Notes: a model not told the origin generated them from the sequence alone. Shown: positions 1 through 9,612, counted from the stretch's first letter. The stretch is 64,000 bases of DNA from Streptosporangium sandarakinum (GCF_013409935.1 NZ_JACCCO010000002.1:806001-870000); one strand, 5' to 3'. Numbers and translations: made by a program.

Positions 1-629
1 ATCACCCGGCTGCCGTCGAAGGTCAACGCGGGCGCCTCCGCGCCGCCGCGCGACCGGACGGCCGCGCCGCGCCGGGGCGGAACGCCCGGCCCGCGGCGCG
101 GCGGTGCGCTCGGCCCCCGCTGGGGCGGCACGCTCGGCCCGCGCCGCGGCTGGGCGCCGGGGTCGCGCTGCGGCGGGACCACGGGTCCGCGGCGCGGCGG
201 GGCCCCCGGGCCGTCGGGCCGCGGGGACGTCACCTCCTCCAGGGTGAGGATCTGCCGGACGCGGGAGTCGCCGGCGACCCGCATCGACCACTCGGCCTGC
301 ACCCGGTCGGTGATCATCATCCGCGCGCGGCTCGCCGCCAGGCACTCGTAGAAGACGTCGCGGTCCAGGTCGGCCGCGAGCGGCACCACCAGCGCCCCGG
401 CCGCCGCGGCGGCGTGCACGGCGAGGGGGAAACCGGGCCCCGGGGGGAGGCGGACGACCACCCGGTCCCCGGGCGCGACGCCGCGGTCGCGCAGTTCCGC
501 CGTCGCCGGGCCGATCCGCCCGGCGAGCGCGGCGTAGGAGAGGACGTCGCCGGTGGCGGCGTCGGTGACCGCGGGTCGCTCCCCGCGGTGCCCGGCGGCG
601 CTCAGCACCACATCGGTCCAGGTCGGCAT
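1..629 (-). CDS. AMP-dependent synthetase/ligase (acyl-CoA synthetase family), N-terminal part; runs off the window
   Basis: About 209 codons from an ATG at 629 read to the window edge without a stop. The product opens MPTWTDVVLSAAGHRGERPA and continues with the typical N-terminal sub-domain of adenylate-forming enzymes (Y-A-A-L ... G-V-A-P-G-D-R-V-V-V-R-L-P ... A-A-A-A-A-G-A-L-V-V-P-L). These enzymes activate a carboxylic acid as acyl-AMP, usually before transfer to CoA. After about residue 145 the protein enters a low-complexity Pro/Arg/Gly stretch of imperfect seven-residue units (PPRRGPx, PPQRGPx), which is unusual for the family and lies before where the ATP-binding motifs would be. No Shine-Dalgarno sequence is visible before the ATG. 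The substrate cannot be told from this fragment. Family assignment is fairly safe; the missing C-terminal part holds the catalytic motifs. Confidence 0.7.
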   Translation of the reverse strand, partial: MPTWTDVVLSAAGHRGERPAVTDAATGDVLSYAALAGRIGPATAELRDRGVAPGDRVVVRLPPGPGFPLAVHAAAAAGALVVPLAADLDRDVFYECLAASRARMMITDRVQAEWSMRVAGDSRVRQILTLEEVTSPRPDGPGAPPRRGPVVPPQRDPGAQPRRGPSVPPQRGPSAPPRRGPGVPPRRGAAVRSRGGAEAPALTFDGSRV

Positions 630-708
630 AAGATCACGATAGAAACTCAGGTCCTCCCGCGCATGGTCAGGAATATGCAGACGGCTGACCATTTCCCGGC
701 GCCCGCAT

Positions 709-756
709 TGTCTCCCCGGCTGTCTCCCCGGCTGTCTCCCCGGCGGTCTCCCCGAG
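709..756. repeat. 12-bp tandem repeat, about 3.5 copies
   Basis: Three exact copies of TGTCTCCCCGGC follow each other at 709-720, 721-732 and 733-744, and a fourth diverged copy (GGTCTCCCCGAG) ends at 756. It lies in the 306-bp gap between the divergent AMP-ligase and typA genes. No gene is supported in this gap; apart from the repeat and the typA promoter I see nothing in it. Confidence 0.85.
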
Positions 757-850
757 GTCCGTGGCGCGTCCGGCCGGGAATCCCCGCCGGTAGAAGCGGC
801 CTTCCGGCCCCCGGACCGGATCCCTCCGCCCGCGAAGCACCGCGGTGAGC

Positions 851-880
851 GTGAGAGGGATCGGCGGCATCACCTAAAAT
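851..880 (+). promoter_or_regulatory. Likely housekeeping promoter of typA
   Basis: A -10-like TAAAAT (875-880) lies 18 bp after a -35-like GTGAGA (851-856), about 55 bp before the typA start. The -10 box sits inside a small palindrome, ACCTA-AAA-TAGGT (873-885). The assignment rests on sequence resemblance only. Confidence 0.45.
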
Positions 881-935
881 AGGTAGGCCGCACGTTCGGC
901 GGCCAGCCTCCACGATCAAAGAGTGAGACTCCACC

Positions 936-2789
<1,854 letters not shown>

Positions 2790-2890
2790 CCCCCTCGGCC
2801 CCCGCGGCTCCCGGGCGGGGCGCGTCCTTTCCCCTCCCTTTCCCGACGGCGTGATTGTCACCTGATCTTCGAGGTAGGAGACTCGCAGGG

Positions 2891-2913
2891 CGCTCCCCGC
2901 ACGACGGGGAGCG
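2891..2913 (+). promoter_or_regulatory. Hairpin in the sodC leader
   Basis: CGCTCCCCG-CACGA-CGGGGAGCG is a perfect 9-bp stem with a 5-base loop, ending 19 bases before the sodC start codon. It could be an operator palindrome or an RNA stem in the 5' leader; the sequence does not tell which. Confidence 0.4.
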
Positions 2914-2932
2914 GACGAATTCGGGGGAGATC

Positions 2933-3580
2933 ATGCTTCGTGAAGTCCATTTGACGCTGGCCCTCGCGCTCGGGGCGGGCGCGGCGACCGTGGCCGCCGC
3001 TCCCGCGCCCGGCCCGTCGGGCACCGCGCCGCCGGCGCGCCCGTCGGGACCGGCCGGCGAGCCGTCGTCGGGCCCGTTCGGCGGCCAGGTCGGCGCCACC
3101 ATCAAGAACGCCGACGGCCGGGCGGTCGGCATGCTGCGCATCGCGGGGGCCGACTCCGACAAGCCCAGGATCGTGGTCGTCGTCAGCGACCTGACCCCGG
3201 GGCAGCACGGCTTCCACATCCACGCCAAGGGCGTCTGCGACCCCAAGTCGACCGATCCGGCGACGGGCAGCCCGTTCTTCAGCGCGGGACCGCACTTCGA
3301 CCTGGACTCCGAGGCCCACCCGTACCACTCCGGCGACCTGCCCGACCTCATGGTCGGTAAGGACGGCACCGGCCGGGCCGTCCTGGTGACGGACCGCTTC
3401 CGGGTGCAGCAGCTCTTCGACGCCGACGGCAGCTCCGTCGTCATCCACGCCCTGTCCGACAACCACGCCAACATCCCCGACCGCTACCACAGCGGGCAGG
3501 GCCAGGGCGGGCCCGACGCCGAGACGCTCAAGGCCGGCGACTCCGGCAGGCGCGTCGCCTGCGGCGTGATCGAGCGCTAG
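2933..3580 (+). CDS. sodC: Secreted Cu/Zn superoxide dismutase
   Basis: 215-residue protein that should convert superoxide to peroxide outside the membrane. The ATG at 2933 is chosen because GGGGGAG lies just upstream and because it places a signal peptide (LTLALALGAGAATVAAA) at the N-terminus. The copper site HxH is in GFHIHAKGVCDP; the remaining metal ligands are in SAGPHFDLDSEAHPYHSGDLPD and VVIHA. The cysteine in KGVCDP and the one in ACGVIER match the conserved intrasubunit disulfide, and the Arg before the latter matches the substrate-guiding Arg. Unlike mycobacterial SodC there is no lipobox cysteine after the signal peptide, so it is probably released or only loosely held. A Pro/Ala-rich linker (about residues 25-45) precedes the catalytic domain. 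Confidence 0.92.
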   Translation: MLREVHLTLALALGAGAATVAAAPAPGPSGTAPPARPSGPAGEPSSGPFGGQVGATIKNADGRAVGMLRIAGADSDKPRIVVVVSDLTPGQHGFHIHAKGVCDPKSTDPATGSPFFSAGPHFDLDSEAHPYHSGDLPDLMVGKDGTGRAVLVTDRFRVQQLFDADGSSVVIHALSDNHANIPDRYHSGQGQGGPDAETLKAGDSGRRVACGVIER

Positions 3581-3608
3581 CGAAGCGACCGCCCGCCCGC
3601 GTGGCCCG

Positions 3609-3676
3609 GGAACGGGCGGACGGCCGCCACGCCGGTCCGCGGTCAGGCACCGGCGTGGCGGCCGTCCGCCCGTTCC
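3609..3676. terminator. Bidirectional terminator hairpin, 28-bp perfect stem
   Basis: Positions 3609-3636 and 3649-3676 are perfect reverse complements (28 bp) around a 12-base loop. The element sits between the convergent sodC and polysaccharide deacetylase genes, so it most likely ends transcription from both sides. Such a long perfect stem without a T-run is typical of high-GC actinomycete terminators. Confidence 0.85.
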
Positions 3677-3701
3677 GGTGGCGACGCGGACCGGCGAGCG
3701 G

Positions 3702-4535
3702 TCACTGGTCGCGTTCCCGCTCGCTGTAGCCCACGCCGGGGCGGAGCGGCTTGCCGTACAGCTCCGAGACCGTGACGAACACGAAGCCCCGGCGGGTGAG
3801 CTCCTTCAGGATCCGGGGGGCGGCGTCCACCGTGGTGCGGTGGATGTCGTGCATGAGCACGATCGACCCGGGCTTGATCGCGGTCGCGCGCCGCGCGACG
3901 ACCGGGGTGACGCGGTCGCGCCAGTCCAGGGTGTCCACGTTCCACAGGATCTGGGCCAGCCCCATGCGCCGGGCCACGGCCGCGACCCTGCCGTCGGTGG
4001 CCCCGTACGGCGGGCGCATGAGGGTCGCCCGGACGCCGGTCCTGCGCTCGATGACGTTCTGGGTGCGGGCCAGCTCGGCCCGGACCGCGCTCTCGGACAG
4101 GGCGGTGAGCTGCGGGTGGCTCCAGGTGTGGTTGCCCAGCTCGTGCCCGTCGCGCACCATGCGGCGCAGCGCGCCGTCGGCGTTGGCCAGGACCATCCCC
4201 CCGACGAGGAAGAAGGTGGCCCTGGCGTGGTGCCGGGCGAGGATGTCGAGCAGCCTCGCGGTGTCGTGCCCGGGGCCGTCGTCGTAGGTCAGCGCCACGC
4301 ACTTGGCCTTCCCGCAGTCGATCTTCTGCCTCGGGGGCGGGAGGGGGTAGCCGCGTCTGGGCCAGCCCGGCTGGATCCCGGCGAGCTTCAGGGCGAGTTC
4401 GGCGGGATCGACCGGCCGGCGGCTGGGGGCCGCGGACGGGGTGGGCGCGGGTGCCCGGGTCTGCGCGCGGTGGACGGGGACGGCGCACGCCCCGGCCGAC
4501 AGGAGAAGCGCCACCGGGACGATCCATCGCCGCAT
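3702..4535 (-). CDS. Polysaccharide deacetylase (NodB/CE4 family), lipoprotein
   Basis: 277 residues. The start at 4535 is preceded by GGAGGG at good spacing and gives a lipoprotein signal (WIVPVALLLSAGAC, lipobox LSAGAC). The NodB homology domain is complete: TYDDGPG (catalytic Asp and metal Asp), the metal His pair in HELGNHTWSHP, RPPYGA, WNVDTLDW and IVLMHDIH. The family removes N-acetyl groups from chitin oligomers, peptidoglycan or other amino-sugar polymers using a divalent metal. The lipid anchor and a Pro-rich spacer (residues about 22-50) place the enzyme on the outer face of the membrane, so cell wall modification is the likely role; the exact substrate is not evident. Confidence 0.9.
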   Translation of the reverse strand: MRRWIVPVALLLSAGACAVPVHRAQTRAPAPTPSAAPSRRPVDPAELALKLAGIQPGWPRRGYPLPPPRQKIDCGKAKCVALTYDDGPGHDTARLLDILARHHARATFFLVGGMVLANADGALRRMVRDGHELGNHTWSHPQLTALSESAVRAELARTQNVIERRTGVRATLMRPPYGATDGRVAAVARRMGLAQILWNVDTLDWRDRVTPVVARRATAIKPGSIVLMHDIHRTTVDAAPRILKELTRRGFVFVTVSELYGKPLRPGVGYSERERDQ

Positions 4536-4730
4536 GCCCGCCGCCCTCCGAAAATCGCCGCGGGGCGAGAGGTGATCCTGGACCGCGTCTCCCCGCACGA
4601 TCTCGGCCAGTTCCTCCCACCAGGATGGGACATCGACCGGCAATTCAATGTATCGACGCGCCCTTAGGTCGCATGTCGGCGATGGGTGTACCCGGCCGGC
4701 GGCGGCGCCCCACCTGTCCTCCCGGCCACG

Positions 4731-4860
4731 GACGCCTACTGGCCGGGCGTTCCGGGGCCCCACCGAGGGCTCCTACCGGTCGGGCGTCCCCCGGGGCGCG
4801 GACGCCCGCCGGCCGGGCCTTCCGGGGCACGGCCGAGGACGCCTACTGGTCGGGCGTCCC
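4731..4860. repeat. Degenerate tandem repeat copying the 3' end of the neighbouring gene
   Basis: Four related units begin near 4731, 4768, 4801 and 4838 (spacing 37, 33, 37). They share the core CCTACTGG[C/T]CGGGCGT[T/C]CC. The last unit contains the stop codon and final codons of the XRE/cupin gene (encoded on the minus strand), so the other three are decayed copies of that gene end. The rest of the 307-bp gap (4536-4730) shows no recognisable feature. Confidence 0.75.
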
Positions 4861-5418
4861 CCGCGGCTCGGTCACGACCATCACGAATCGCAGCGGGGTG
4901 TCGCCGAGGTTGGCGTACCGGTGCGGCCGGTCGGCGCTGAACAGGACGGCCCCGTCGGTCGGGACGAGGTGGCTCCTGCCGTGGACCGACAGGGAGAGCT
5001 CCCCCTCCAGCACGCTCAGCATCTCGCGGGTGCCCGGCGGGTGGGCGTCGCCGTCGTGGTGCTCGCCCGGGGCCAGGCGCCAGTCCCACAGCTCCAGGAT
5101 CGCGGGGGCGTCGCTGCCGACCAGCAGCCGGGCGGAGCTCTCCTCGCCGTGCGGGAAGGTGACGACGTCGGCGGGGGCGACGACCCGGACGACCGGCGTG
5201 TCCGCGACCTCGACCATCCGGGCGACCGTCACGCCGAGCGCGTCGGCGATGCGGGTCAGGGTGTTGATGCTCGGGTTGGTCCGCCCCTGCTCGACCTGGA
5301 CGAGCATGCCCCGGCTGACGCCCGAACGCGCGGCGAGCTCGTCGAGCGTCATGTGCCGGTGCGCCCGCTGGGCACGGACGTTGTTGGCGATGGCGCCGGT
5401 GATGGTCTCAGGGTCCAT
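4843..5418 (-). CDS. XRE-family transcriptional regulator with cupin sensor domain
   Basis: 191 residues. An N-terminal helix-turn-helix (residues about 12-66: R-A-Q-R ... T-L-D-E-L-A-A-R-S-G-V-S-R-G-M-L-V-Q-V-E-Q-G-R-T-N-P-S-I-N-T-L) is followed by a C-terminal cupin barrel (PGEHHDGDAHPPGTREML; ENLGDTPLRFV-like end). This architecture is common in repressors whose cupin binds a small ligand. It is transcribed divergently from a DMT-family transporter across an 85-bp gap holding two palindromes, which suggests that it controls the transporter and itself. The start ATG overlaps the edge of one palindrome and has no strong ribosome binding site. The ligand is unknown. Confidence 0.85.
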   Translation of the reverse strand: MDPETITGAIANNVRAQRAHRHMTLDELAARSGVSRGMLVQVEQGRTNPSINTLTRIADALGVTVARMVEVADTPVVRVVAPADVVTFPHGEESSARLLVGSDAPAILELWDWRLAPGEHHDGDAHPPGTREMLSVLEGELSLSVHGRSHLVPTDGAVLFSADRPHRYANLGDTPLRFVMVVTEPRGTPDQ

Positions 5419-5420
5419 CG

Positions 5421-5493
5421 GTTCATTCTAATGAACATGATTTACACCACAGTGCACCTTATTTAGTGTACAAATGGTGCAACCTATTGCACC
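5421..5493. promoter_or_regulatory. Two palindromic operators between the XRE regulator and the DMT transporter
   Basis: GTTCATT-CT-AATGAAC (5421-5436) directly abuts the regulator start codon, and GGTGCAA-CCTA-TTGCACC (5476-5493) directly abuts the GGGAGGAG ribosome binding site of the transporter. Both have perfect 7-bp arms but unrelated sequences. The AT-rich interval between them (about 5437-5475, with GTGCAC and TTTAGTGTACA) probably contains the divergent promoters. The second palindrome could also fold in the mRNA next to the ribosome binding site. Confidence 0.65.
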
Positions 5494-5503
5494 GGGAGGA
5501 GAC

Positions 5504-6352
5504 ATGTCGGCGGTGGTCCTGGCGACGGCCTGCGCGGTGGTGTACGGCACCGCGGACTTCTTCGGCGGCCTGGCGACCCGGCGGTCGAAGGTCGTCATGG
5601 CGGTGGTCGTGCTGTCGCAGTCAGCGGGCCTGGTGACGGTCGGCGTCCTGCTGCCGTTCCTGCCGGGCCGCCCGTCGGCGGAGGCGCTGGGCTGGGGCAT
5701 GGCGGCGGGCCTGTCGGGCACCGTCGGACTGGTGCTGTTCTACCGCGCGCTCGCCACCGGGACGATGTCCGTGGCGGCGCCGATCACCGCGGTCACCTCG
5801 GCGGCGCTACCGGTGATCTTCGGGGTGACCACCGGAGACCGCCCGGAGCCGGTGGCGCTGGGCGGCGTGGCGCTGGCGCTGGTCGCGGTGGTGCTGGTGA
5901 GCCGCGAGTCCCCCGCGGCGGAGTCCGGCCCGCGGCGCACCCCGGTCCTGGCCGCGCTCGTCGCCGGGGCGGGCTTCGGCGGCTTCTTCGTGCTGCTGGC
6001 CCAGAGCCCCGACGAAGGCGGTCTGTGGCCGCTGGCCGGGGCCAGGACGGTGTCGATCACCTTGATCGTTCTGCTGGCCGCGGTCACCGGCCGGACGCTG
6101 CGCCCGGGGCACGGGGTGCCGCGCATCGTGATCACGGCGGGAGTGCTGGACATGACGGCCAACGTGCTGTTCCTGCTCGCCCAGCAGCGCGGGATGCTGA
6201 GCCTCGTCGCCGTCCTGGTCTCGCTCTACCCGGTGAGCACGCTGCTGCTGGCCCGCCGGGTGCTGGGCGAGCGGCTGAACGCGGTGCAGGCCGCCGGGGT
6301 CGGCGTCACCCTGGTCGCGGTCACGCTGATCGCCGCGTCGCCGTCACCCTGA
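5504..6352 (+). CDS. EamA/DMT-family transporter
   Basis: 282-residue membrane protein with about ten hydrophobic segments arranged as two EamA repeats, the normal size for drug/metabolite transporters. The ATG at 5504 is chosen because GGGAGGAG lies 5 bases upstream; an earlier in-frame ATG at 5474 lies inside the promoter region. Internal features include TLLLARRVLGERLNAVQAAGVGVTLVAV, a typical end of the second EamA repeat. These proteins export small metabolites or toxic compounds; the substrate is unknown. The divergent cupin regulator suggests induction by a small molecule. Confidence 0.85.
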   Translation: MSAVVLATACAVVYGTADFFGGLATRRSKVVMAVVVLSQSAGLVTVGVLLPFLPGRPSAEALGWGMAAGLSGTVGLVLFYRALATGTMSVAAPITAVTSAALPVIFGVTTGDRPEPVALGGVALALVAVVLVSRESPAAESGPRRTPVLAALVAGAGFGGFFVLLAQSPDEGGLWPLAGARTVSITLIVLLAAVTGRTLRPGHGVPRIVITAGVLDMTANVLFLLAQQRGMLSLVAVLVSLYPVSTLLLARRVLGERLNAVQAAGVGVTLVAVTLIAASPSP

Positions 6353-6400
6353 GCCTCCGTCCCCCCGGCGGAGCGGGCGACGAGGCCGGGAAAAGGCGGG

Positions 6401-6435
6401 CGCGGCGCCGTACCGGCGGGCCGGGCGGCGCCGCG
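6401..6435. terminator. Bidirectional terminator hairpin
   Basis: CGCGGCGCCG (6401-6410) and CGGCGCCGCG (6426-6435) form a perfect 10-bp stem with a 15-base loop between the convergent DMT transporter and sigma factor genes. Confidence 0.6.
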
Positions 6436-6446
6436 TCCGGGGAGGG

Positions 6447-7043
6447 TCAGGCGGCGCGGCGCTGCTCGGGCAGCCGGACCGCGCCCTCCTCGCGGGCGTA
6501 GTCGGCCAGCATGGTCCGCAACTGGCGGCGGCCGCGGTGCAGGCGGGACATGACCGTGCCGATGGGGGTGCCCATCCGGTCGGCGATCTCCTTGTAGGCG
6601 AAGCCCTCGACGTCGGCGAGGTAGACCGCCACGCGGAACTCCTCGGGCAGGGCGCGCAGGGCGTTCATCACCGCGGTGTCGGGCAGCTGCTCCAGCGCCT
6701 CGGTCTCGGCGGACTTCAGCCCGGAGGACATGTGGGACTCGGCGGCGGCGAGCTGCCAGTCCTCGATCTCCTCGGTAGCCGAGAGCTTGGGCGAGCGCTG
6801 CTTCTTGCGGTACTCGTTGATGAAGTTGTTGGTGAGGATGCGGTGCAGCCACGCCTTGAGGTTGGTGCCCTCGCGGAACTGGTGGTAGGAGCTGAACGCC
6901 TTGGCCACGGTCTCCTGGACCAGGTCCTCGGCGTCCGCCGAGTTACGGGTGAGACGCATCGCGGACGCGTAGAGCTGGTTGGTCACCGGCACGACATCTC
7001 GCTCGAACCAGTCGTTGCGCTGCTCTTCGGTCATCGTGATCAC
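6447..7043 (-). CDS. sigR: ECF sigma factor of the SigR/SigH (redox stress) group
   Basis: 198 residues from a GTG at 7043, which has GAGGGGG just upstream (ATG 7034 and GTG 7082 are alternatives in the same frame). Region 2 shows [20 protein letters not shown] and [19 protein letters not shown]; region 4 shows [45 protein letters not shown]. This is nearly word-for-word the Streptomyces SigR signature, including the EIEDWQLA linker. SigR-type factors direct the thiol-oxidative stress response and are held by a zinc anti-sigma factor, RsrA, normally encoded directly downstream. Here the next gene downstream is the convergent DMT transporter, so no rsrA follows. The possibility of an extended, less stable isoform from the upstream GTG, as in Streptomyces, is an inference. 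Confidence 0.9.
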   Translation of the reverse strand: MITMTEEQRNDWFERDVVPVTNQLYASAMRLTRNSADAEDLVQETVAKAFSSYHQFREGTNLKAWLHRILTNNFINEYRKKQRSPKLSATEEIEDWQLAAAESHMSSGLKSAETEALEQLPDTAVMNALRALPEEFRVAVYLADVEGFAYKEIADRMGTPIGTVMSRLHRGRRQLRTMLADYAREEGAVRLPEQRRAA

Positions 7044-7298
7044 GTGATCCCCCTCGGACCTTCCCCCAGTAACATCCGGCACATCGTGCGATGCCCCTTC
7101 CCCTGACGGGCCATCGCATGCTCCCAGGCATCCCGTAAAGGTGCCGTTAAGAGTCCTAGCTGGTCAGGGGGTCGGATTCTGGCTGCATCGGTGGCGGACG
7201 GACACACGCCCCATAGCCGGACAAGTATCGTTATCGTAACATCTTTCCCTTGGAACAGTCGTAAAGTGTGTCCACTCTCACATCCTCGCAGCTCACGC

Positions 7299-7304
7299 TA
7301 CCTT
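7299..7304 (+). promoter_or_regulatory. -10 box of a leaderless promoter
   Basis: TACCTT lies exactly six bases before the ATG at 7311, and no Shine-Dalgarno sequence precedes that ATG. TANNNT followed by six or seven bases and the start codon is the usual pattern of leaderless genes in actinomycetes. The -35 region is weak. The rest of the 228-bp gap upstream to 7083 contains no other supported element. Confidence 0.5.
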
Positions 7305-7310
7305 TGGCCC

Positions 7311-8399
7311 ATGCAATCCCCGATGGACCAGGTGGACCGGCACGATCCCCGTACCCGCTCCTGGGTGGCCGAGGCCATCCGGCGGGTCGAGGCCGACGCG
7401 CACCGGAGCTGCGACACCCACCTCCACGTCTTCCCCCTCCCCGCCCACTGGGGAGTGAACCTCTATCTGAAGGACGAGTCCGTCCACCCGACCGGTTCAC
7501 TCAAGCACCGTCTCGCCCGCTCCCTGTTCCTGTACGGCCTGGCCAACGGATGGATCGGCCCGTCCACCACGGTCGTGGAGGCCTCCAGCGGGTCCACGGC
7601 GGTGAGCGAGGCGTACTTCGCCCGGCTCGTCGGCCTGCCGTTCATCGCGGTGATGCCCGCCTCGACCTCGCCGGAGAAGATCGCCCTGATCGAGTTCTAC
7701 GGCGGCAAGTGCCACCTCGTGGACGACCCCAAGGCGATCTACTCGGAGTCGCGCAGGCTGGCCGCCAAGGCCGGCGGCCACTTCATGGACCAGTTCACCT
7801 ACGCCGAGCGGGTCACCGACTGGCGCGGCAACAACAACATCGCCGAGAGCATCTTCCAGCAGATGGAGATGGAGCCCCACCCCGAGCCGGCCTGGATCGT
7901 GGTCGGCGCGGGCACCGGCGGCACGTCCTCGACGATCGGCCGCTACATCCGCTACCGACGCCACCTCACCCGCCTGGCCGTGGTCGACCCCGAGGGGTCG
8001 GCCTTCTACCCCTCCTGGGAGAGCGGCGACACCACGGTCACCGCCCCGGGCTCGCGCATCGAGGGCATCGGCCGCCCCCGGGTGGAGCCCTCCTTCATGC
8101 CCGAGGTCATCGACCGCATGATCCGCGTGCCGGACGCGCTGTCCATCGCGGCCATGCGCTGGGTCCGGGAGGTCACCGGCCGCGACGTCGGCGGCTCCAC
8201 CGGCACCAACGTGGCGGCGGCGGTGCGGATCCTGCGCGAGATGCGCGCGGCGGGCGAGCGGGGCAGCGTCGTCACGCTGATCTGCGACGGCGGCGAGCGC
8301 TACCGCGGGACGTATGACAGCGACGACTGGCTGGCCGAGCAGGGCCTGGACATCACCCCGCACCTGCGCGACCTGCGGGCCTTTCTGTCGGAGGTGTGA
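7311..8399 (+). CDS. PLP-dependent cysteine synthase-fold enzyme, Cds1-like (L-cysteine desulfhydrase family)
   Basis: 362 residues of fold-type II PLP enzyme. The start of the conserved part, [21 protein letters not shown], matches the mycobacterial Cds1 group. The PLP lysine is in [11 protein letters not shown], the substrate-binding loop is [10 protein letters not shown], and the phosphate-binding Gly-rich loop is [14 protein letters not shown]. Cds1 breaks L-cysteine into sulfide, pyruvate and ammonia and contributes to redox balance; that specific reaction is inferred from family resemblance and not proven. The ATG at 7311 is supported by a leaderless promoter pattern. The gene lies back to back with a SigR-type redox sigma factor, which fits a thiol-related role. 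Confidence 0.82.
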   Translation: MQSPMDQVDRHDPRTRSWVAEAIRRVEADAHRSCDTHLHVFPLPAHWGVNLYLKDESVHPTGSLKHRLARSLFLYGLANGWIGPSTTVVEASSGSTAVSEAYFARLVGLPFIAVMPASTSPEKIALIEFYGGKCHLVDDPKAIYSESRRLAAKAGGHFMDQFTYAERVTDWRGNNNIAESIFQQMEMEPHPEPAWIVVGAGTGGTSSTIGRYIRYRRHLTRLAVVDPEGSAFYPSWESGDTTVTAPGSRIEGIGRPRVEPSFMPEVIDRMIRVPDALSIAAMRWVREVTGRDVGGSTGTNVAAAVRILREMRAAGERGSVVTLICDGGERYRGTYDSDDWLAEQGLDITPHLRDLRAFLSEV

Positions 8400-8407
8400 C
8401 GTGGGAC

Positions 8408-8456
8408 CCCGCCCGCGTCCGGGCGGGACGGGGGCGGGCGCGTACAGCACGCCCGC
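8408..8456. terminator. Two adjacent GC-rich hairpins between convergent genes
   Basis: CCCGCCCG/CGGGCGGG (8408-8427, 4-base loop) and GCGGGCG/CGCCCGC (8434-8456) lie between the end of the PLP enzyme gene and the end of the siderophore-binding lipoprotein gene, in the position expected for a two-way terminator. Confidence 0.55.
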
Positions 8457-8486
8457 ACCGCCCGCCGGCCCGTCCGTCCGGCGCGC

Positions 8487-9515
8487 TCAGGCGGCCTTCG
8501 CCGGATCGACCTCGAAGATCTTCGCCAGGTCGTCGAGCATGGCGTGGGCGCCCTGGATGCCGACGGCGCTCATCCACGTGGTGTCGGAGACGTCGTGCTT
8601 GGCGCCCTTCAGCCGGTCCCACAGCGGGTTGGCCTCGAACTTCTTCCTGACCGGTTCGACCGACGGGTCGTCGTAGGCGGCGACGAAGATGTGGTCGGCG
8701 TCGAGCTGGGTGATGTTCTCCTGGCTGACGTCCACCATGATGGCGTCCGCGCTGGTCGGCTGGTCCTTCGGCCTCGGGAAGCCGACGTCCTTCAGCACCA
8801 GGCCGGAGTAGGAGTTCTCCACGTAGAGGCGGACGGTCGGCTCACCGGCGAAGCGGGCGACCGAGACGGTGGGCATCCCGCCCTCCTTCGCCTTGATCGA
8901 CTCGCCGATCTTCGCGGCCCGGTCCTGGTAGGCGGTGATCCGCTGCTCGGCCAGGTCCTCCTTGCCCAGGGCCCGGCCCATGAGCCGGAGGTTCTCCTTC
9001 CAGATGGCGCCGGTGGTCTCACTGAACACCGTCGGCGCGATCTTCGACAGCTTGTCGTAGAGCGCCTCGTGGCGGACCTTCGCCGAGACGATCAGGTCGG
9101 GCTTGAGCGCGACGATCTTCTCCAGGCTGGGCTGCTCCAGCGTGCCGACCGACGTGGCGTCCCCGGCGTGCCCGAGGACCGGGGCGAGGTAGTCGGGCAG
9201 CCGCTCCTCGATCGACCGGTAGGTGGTGTAGCCGGCGACGTCGGTCTCCAGGGTCAGCACCGCGTCCACGAAGCTCTGGTCGAGTGCCACGACCCGCTTG
9301 GGCTGCGCCGGGATCTCGGTCTCGCCCATGGCGTGCTTGACCGTACGGGGGAACGCCGCGGCGCCGGCCGTACCGCTCGCCCGCGGGTTGGGCGCCTGGG
9401 CGTCCGAGCCGGGGCCGGCGGCCGTCCCGGTGGACGAACCCGACCCGCAGGCGGCGAGCCCGAGGGTCAGCACGGCCCCCGCGACGCCGGCGGCCAGGGT
9501 ACGCAACACTCTCAT
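8487..9515 (-). CDS. Iron-siderophore ABC transporter substrate-binding lipoprotein
   Basis: 342 residues. The signal peptide ends in the lipobox LAAC (residues about 19-22), followed by a Gly/Ser/Ala linker. The body has the FecB/FepB fold features: KHAMGETEIPAQPKRVVALDQSFVDAVLTLE, SLEKIVALKPDLIVSAKVRHEALYDKLSKIAPTVF and a long backbone helix. Such proteins capture ferric siderophores outside the membrane and hand them to the permease. AAAGGA precedes the ATG. The gene is divergent from the two permease genes and the ATPase gene, and a DmdR/IdeR-type iron box lies in the gap, so the whole system should be derepressed when iron is scarce. Substrate identity is not evident. Confidence 0.93.
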   Translation of the reverse strand: MRVLRTLAAGVAGAVLTLGLAACGSGSSTGTAAGPGSDAQAPNPRASGTAGAAAFPRTVKHAMGETEIPAQPKRVVALDQSFVDAVLTLETDVAGYTTYRSIEERLPDYLAPVLGHAGDATSVGTLEQPSLEKIVALKPDLIVSAKVRHEALYDKLSKIAPTVFSETTGAIWKENLRLMGRALGKEDLAEQRITAYQDRAAKIGESIKAKEGGMPTVSVARFAGEPTVRLYVENSYSGLVLKDVGFPRPKDQPTSADAIMVDVSQENITQLDADHIFVAAYDDPSVEPVRKKFEANPLWDRLKGAKHDVSDTTWMSAVGIQGAHAMLDDLAKIFEVDPAKAA

Positions 9516-9545
9516 CCGAATTCCTTTGCTGAAGCCACACCTAAT

Positions 9546-9564
9546 TTAGATTAGGCATACCTAA
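9546..9564. promoter_or_regulatory. DmdR/IdeR-type iron box
   Basis: TTAGATTAGGCATACCTAA matches the 19-base actinobacterial iron-box consensus TTAGGTTAGGCTAACCTAA at 16 of 19 positions. It lies in the 97-bp gap between the divergent binding-protein and permease genes, where one bound repressor dimer pair could shut both promoters when iron is plentiful. Confidence 0.85.
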
Positions 9565-9612
9565 CCTGACATACTTGCCTGAAGCCCGGCAACCGACCCG
9601 AGAGGAGCGCGG

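Noticed and set aside
7253..7285. A SigR-type promoter (GGAAC ... GT) upstream of the Cds1-like gene
   Set aside because: The second element does not fall at the required spacing from GGAAC, and the leaderless -10 box explains the start better.
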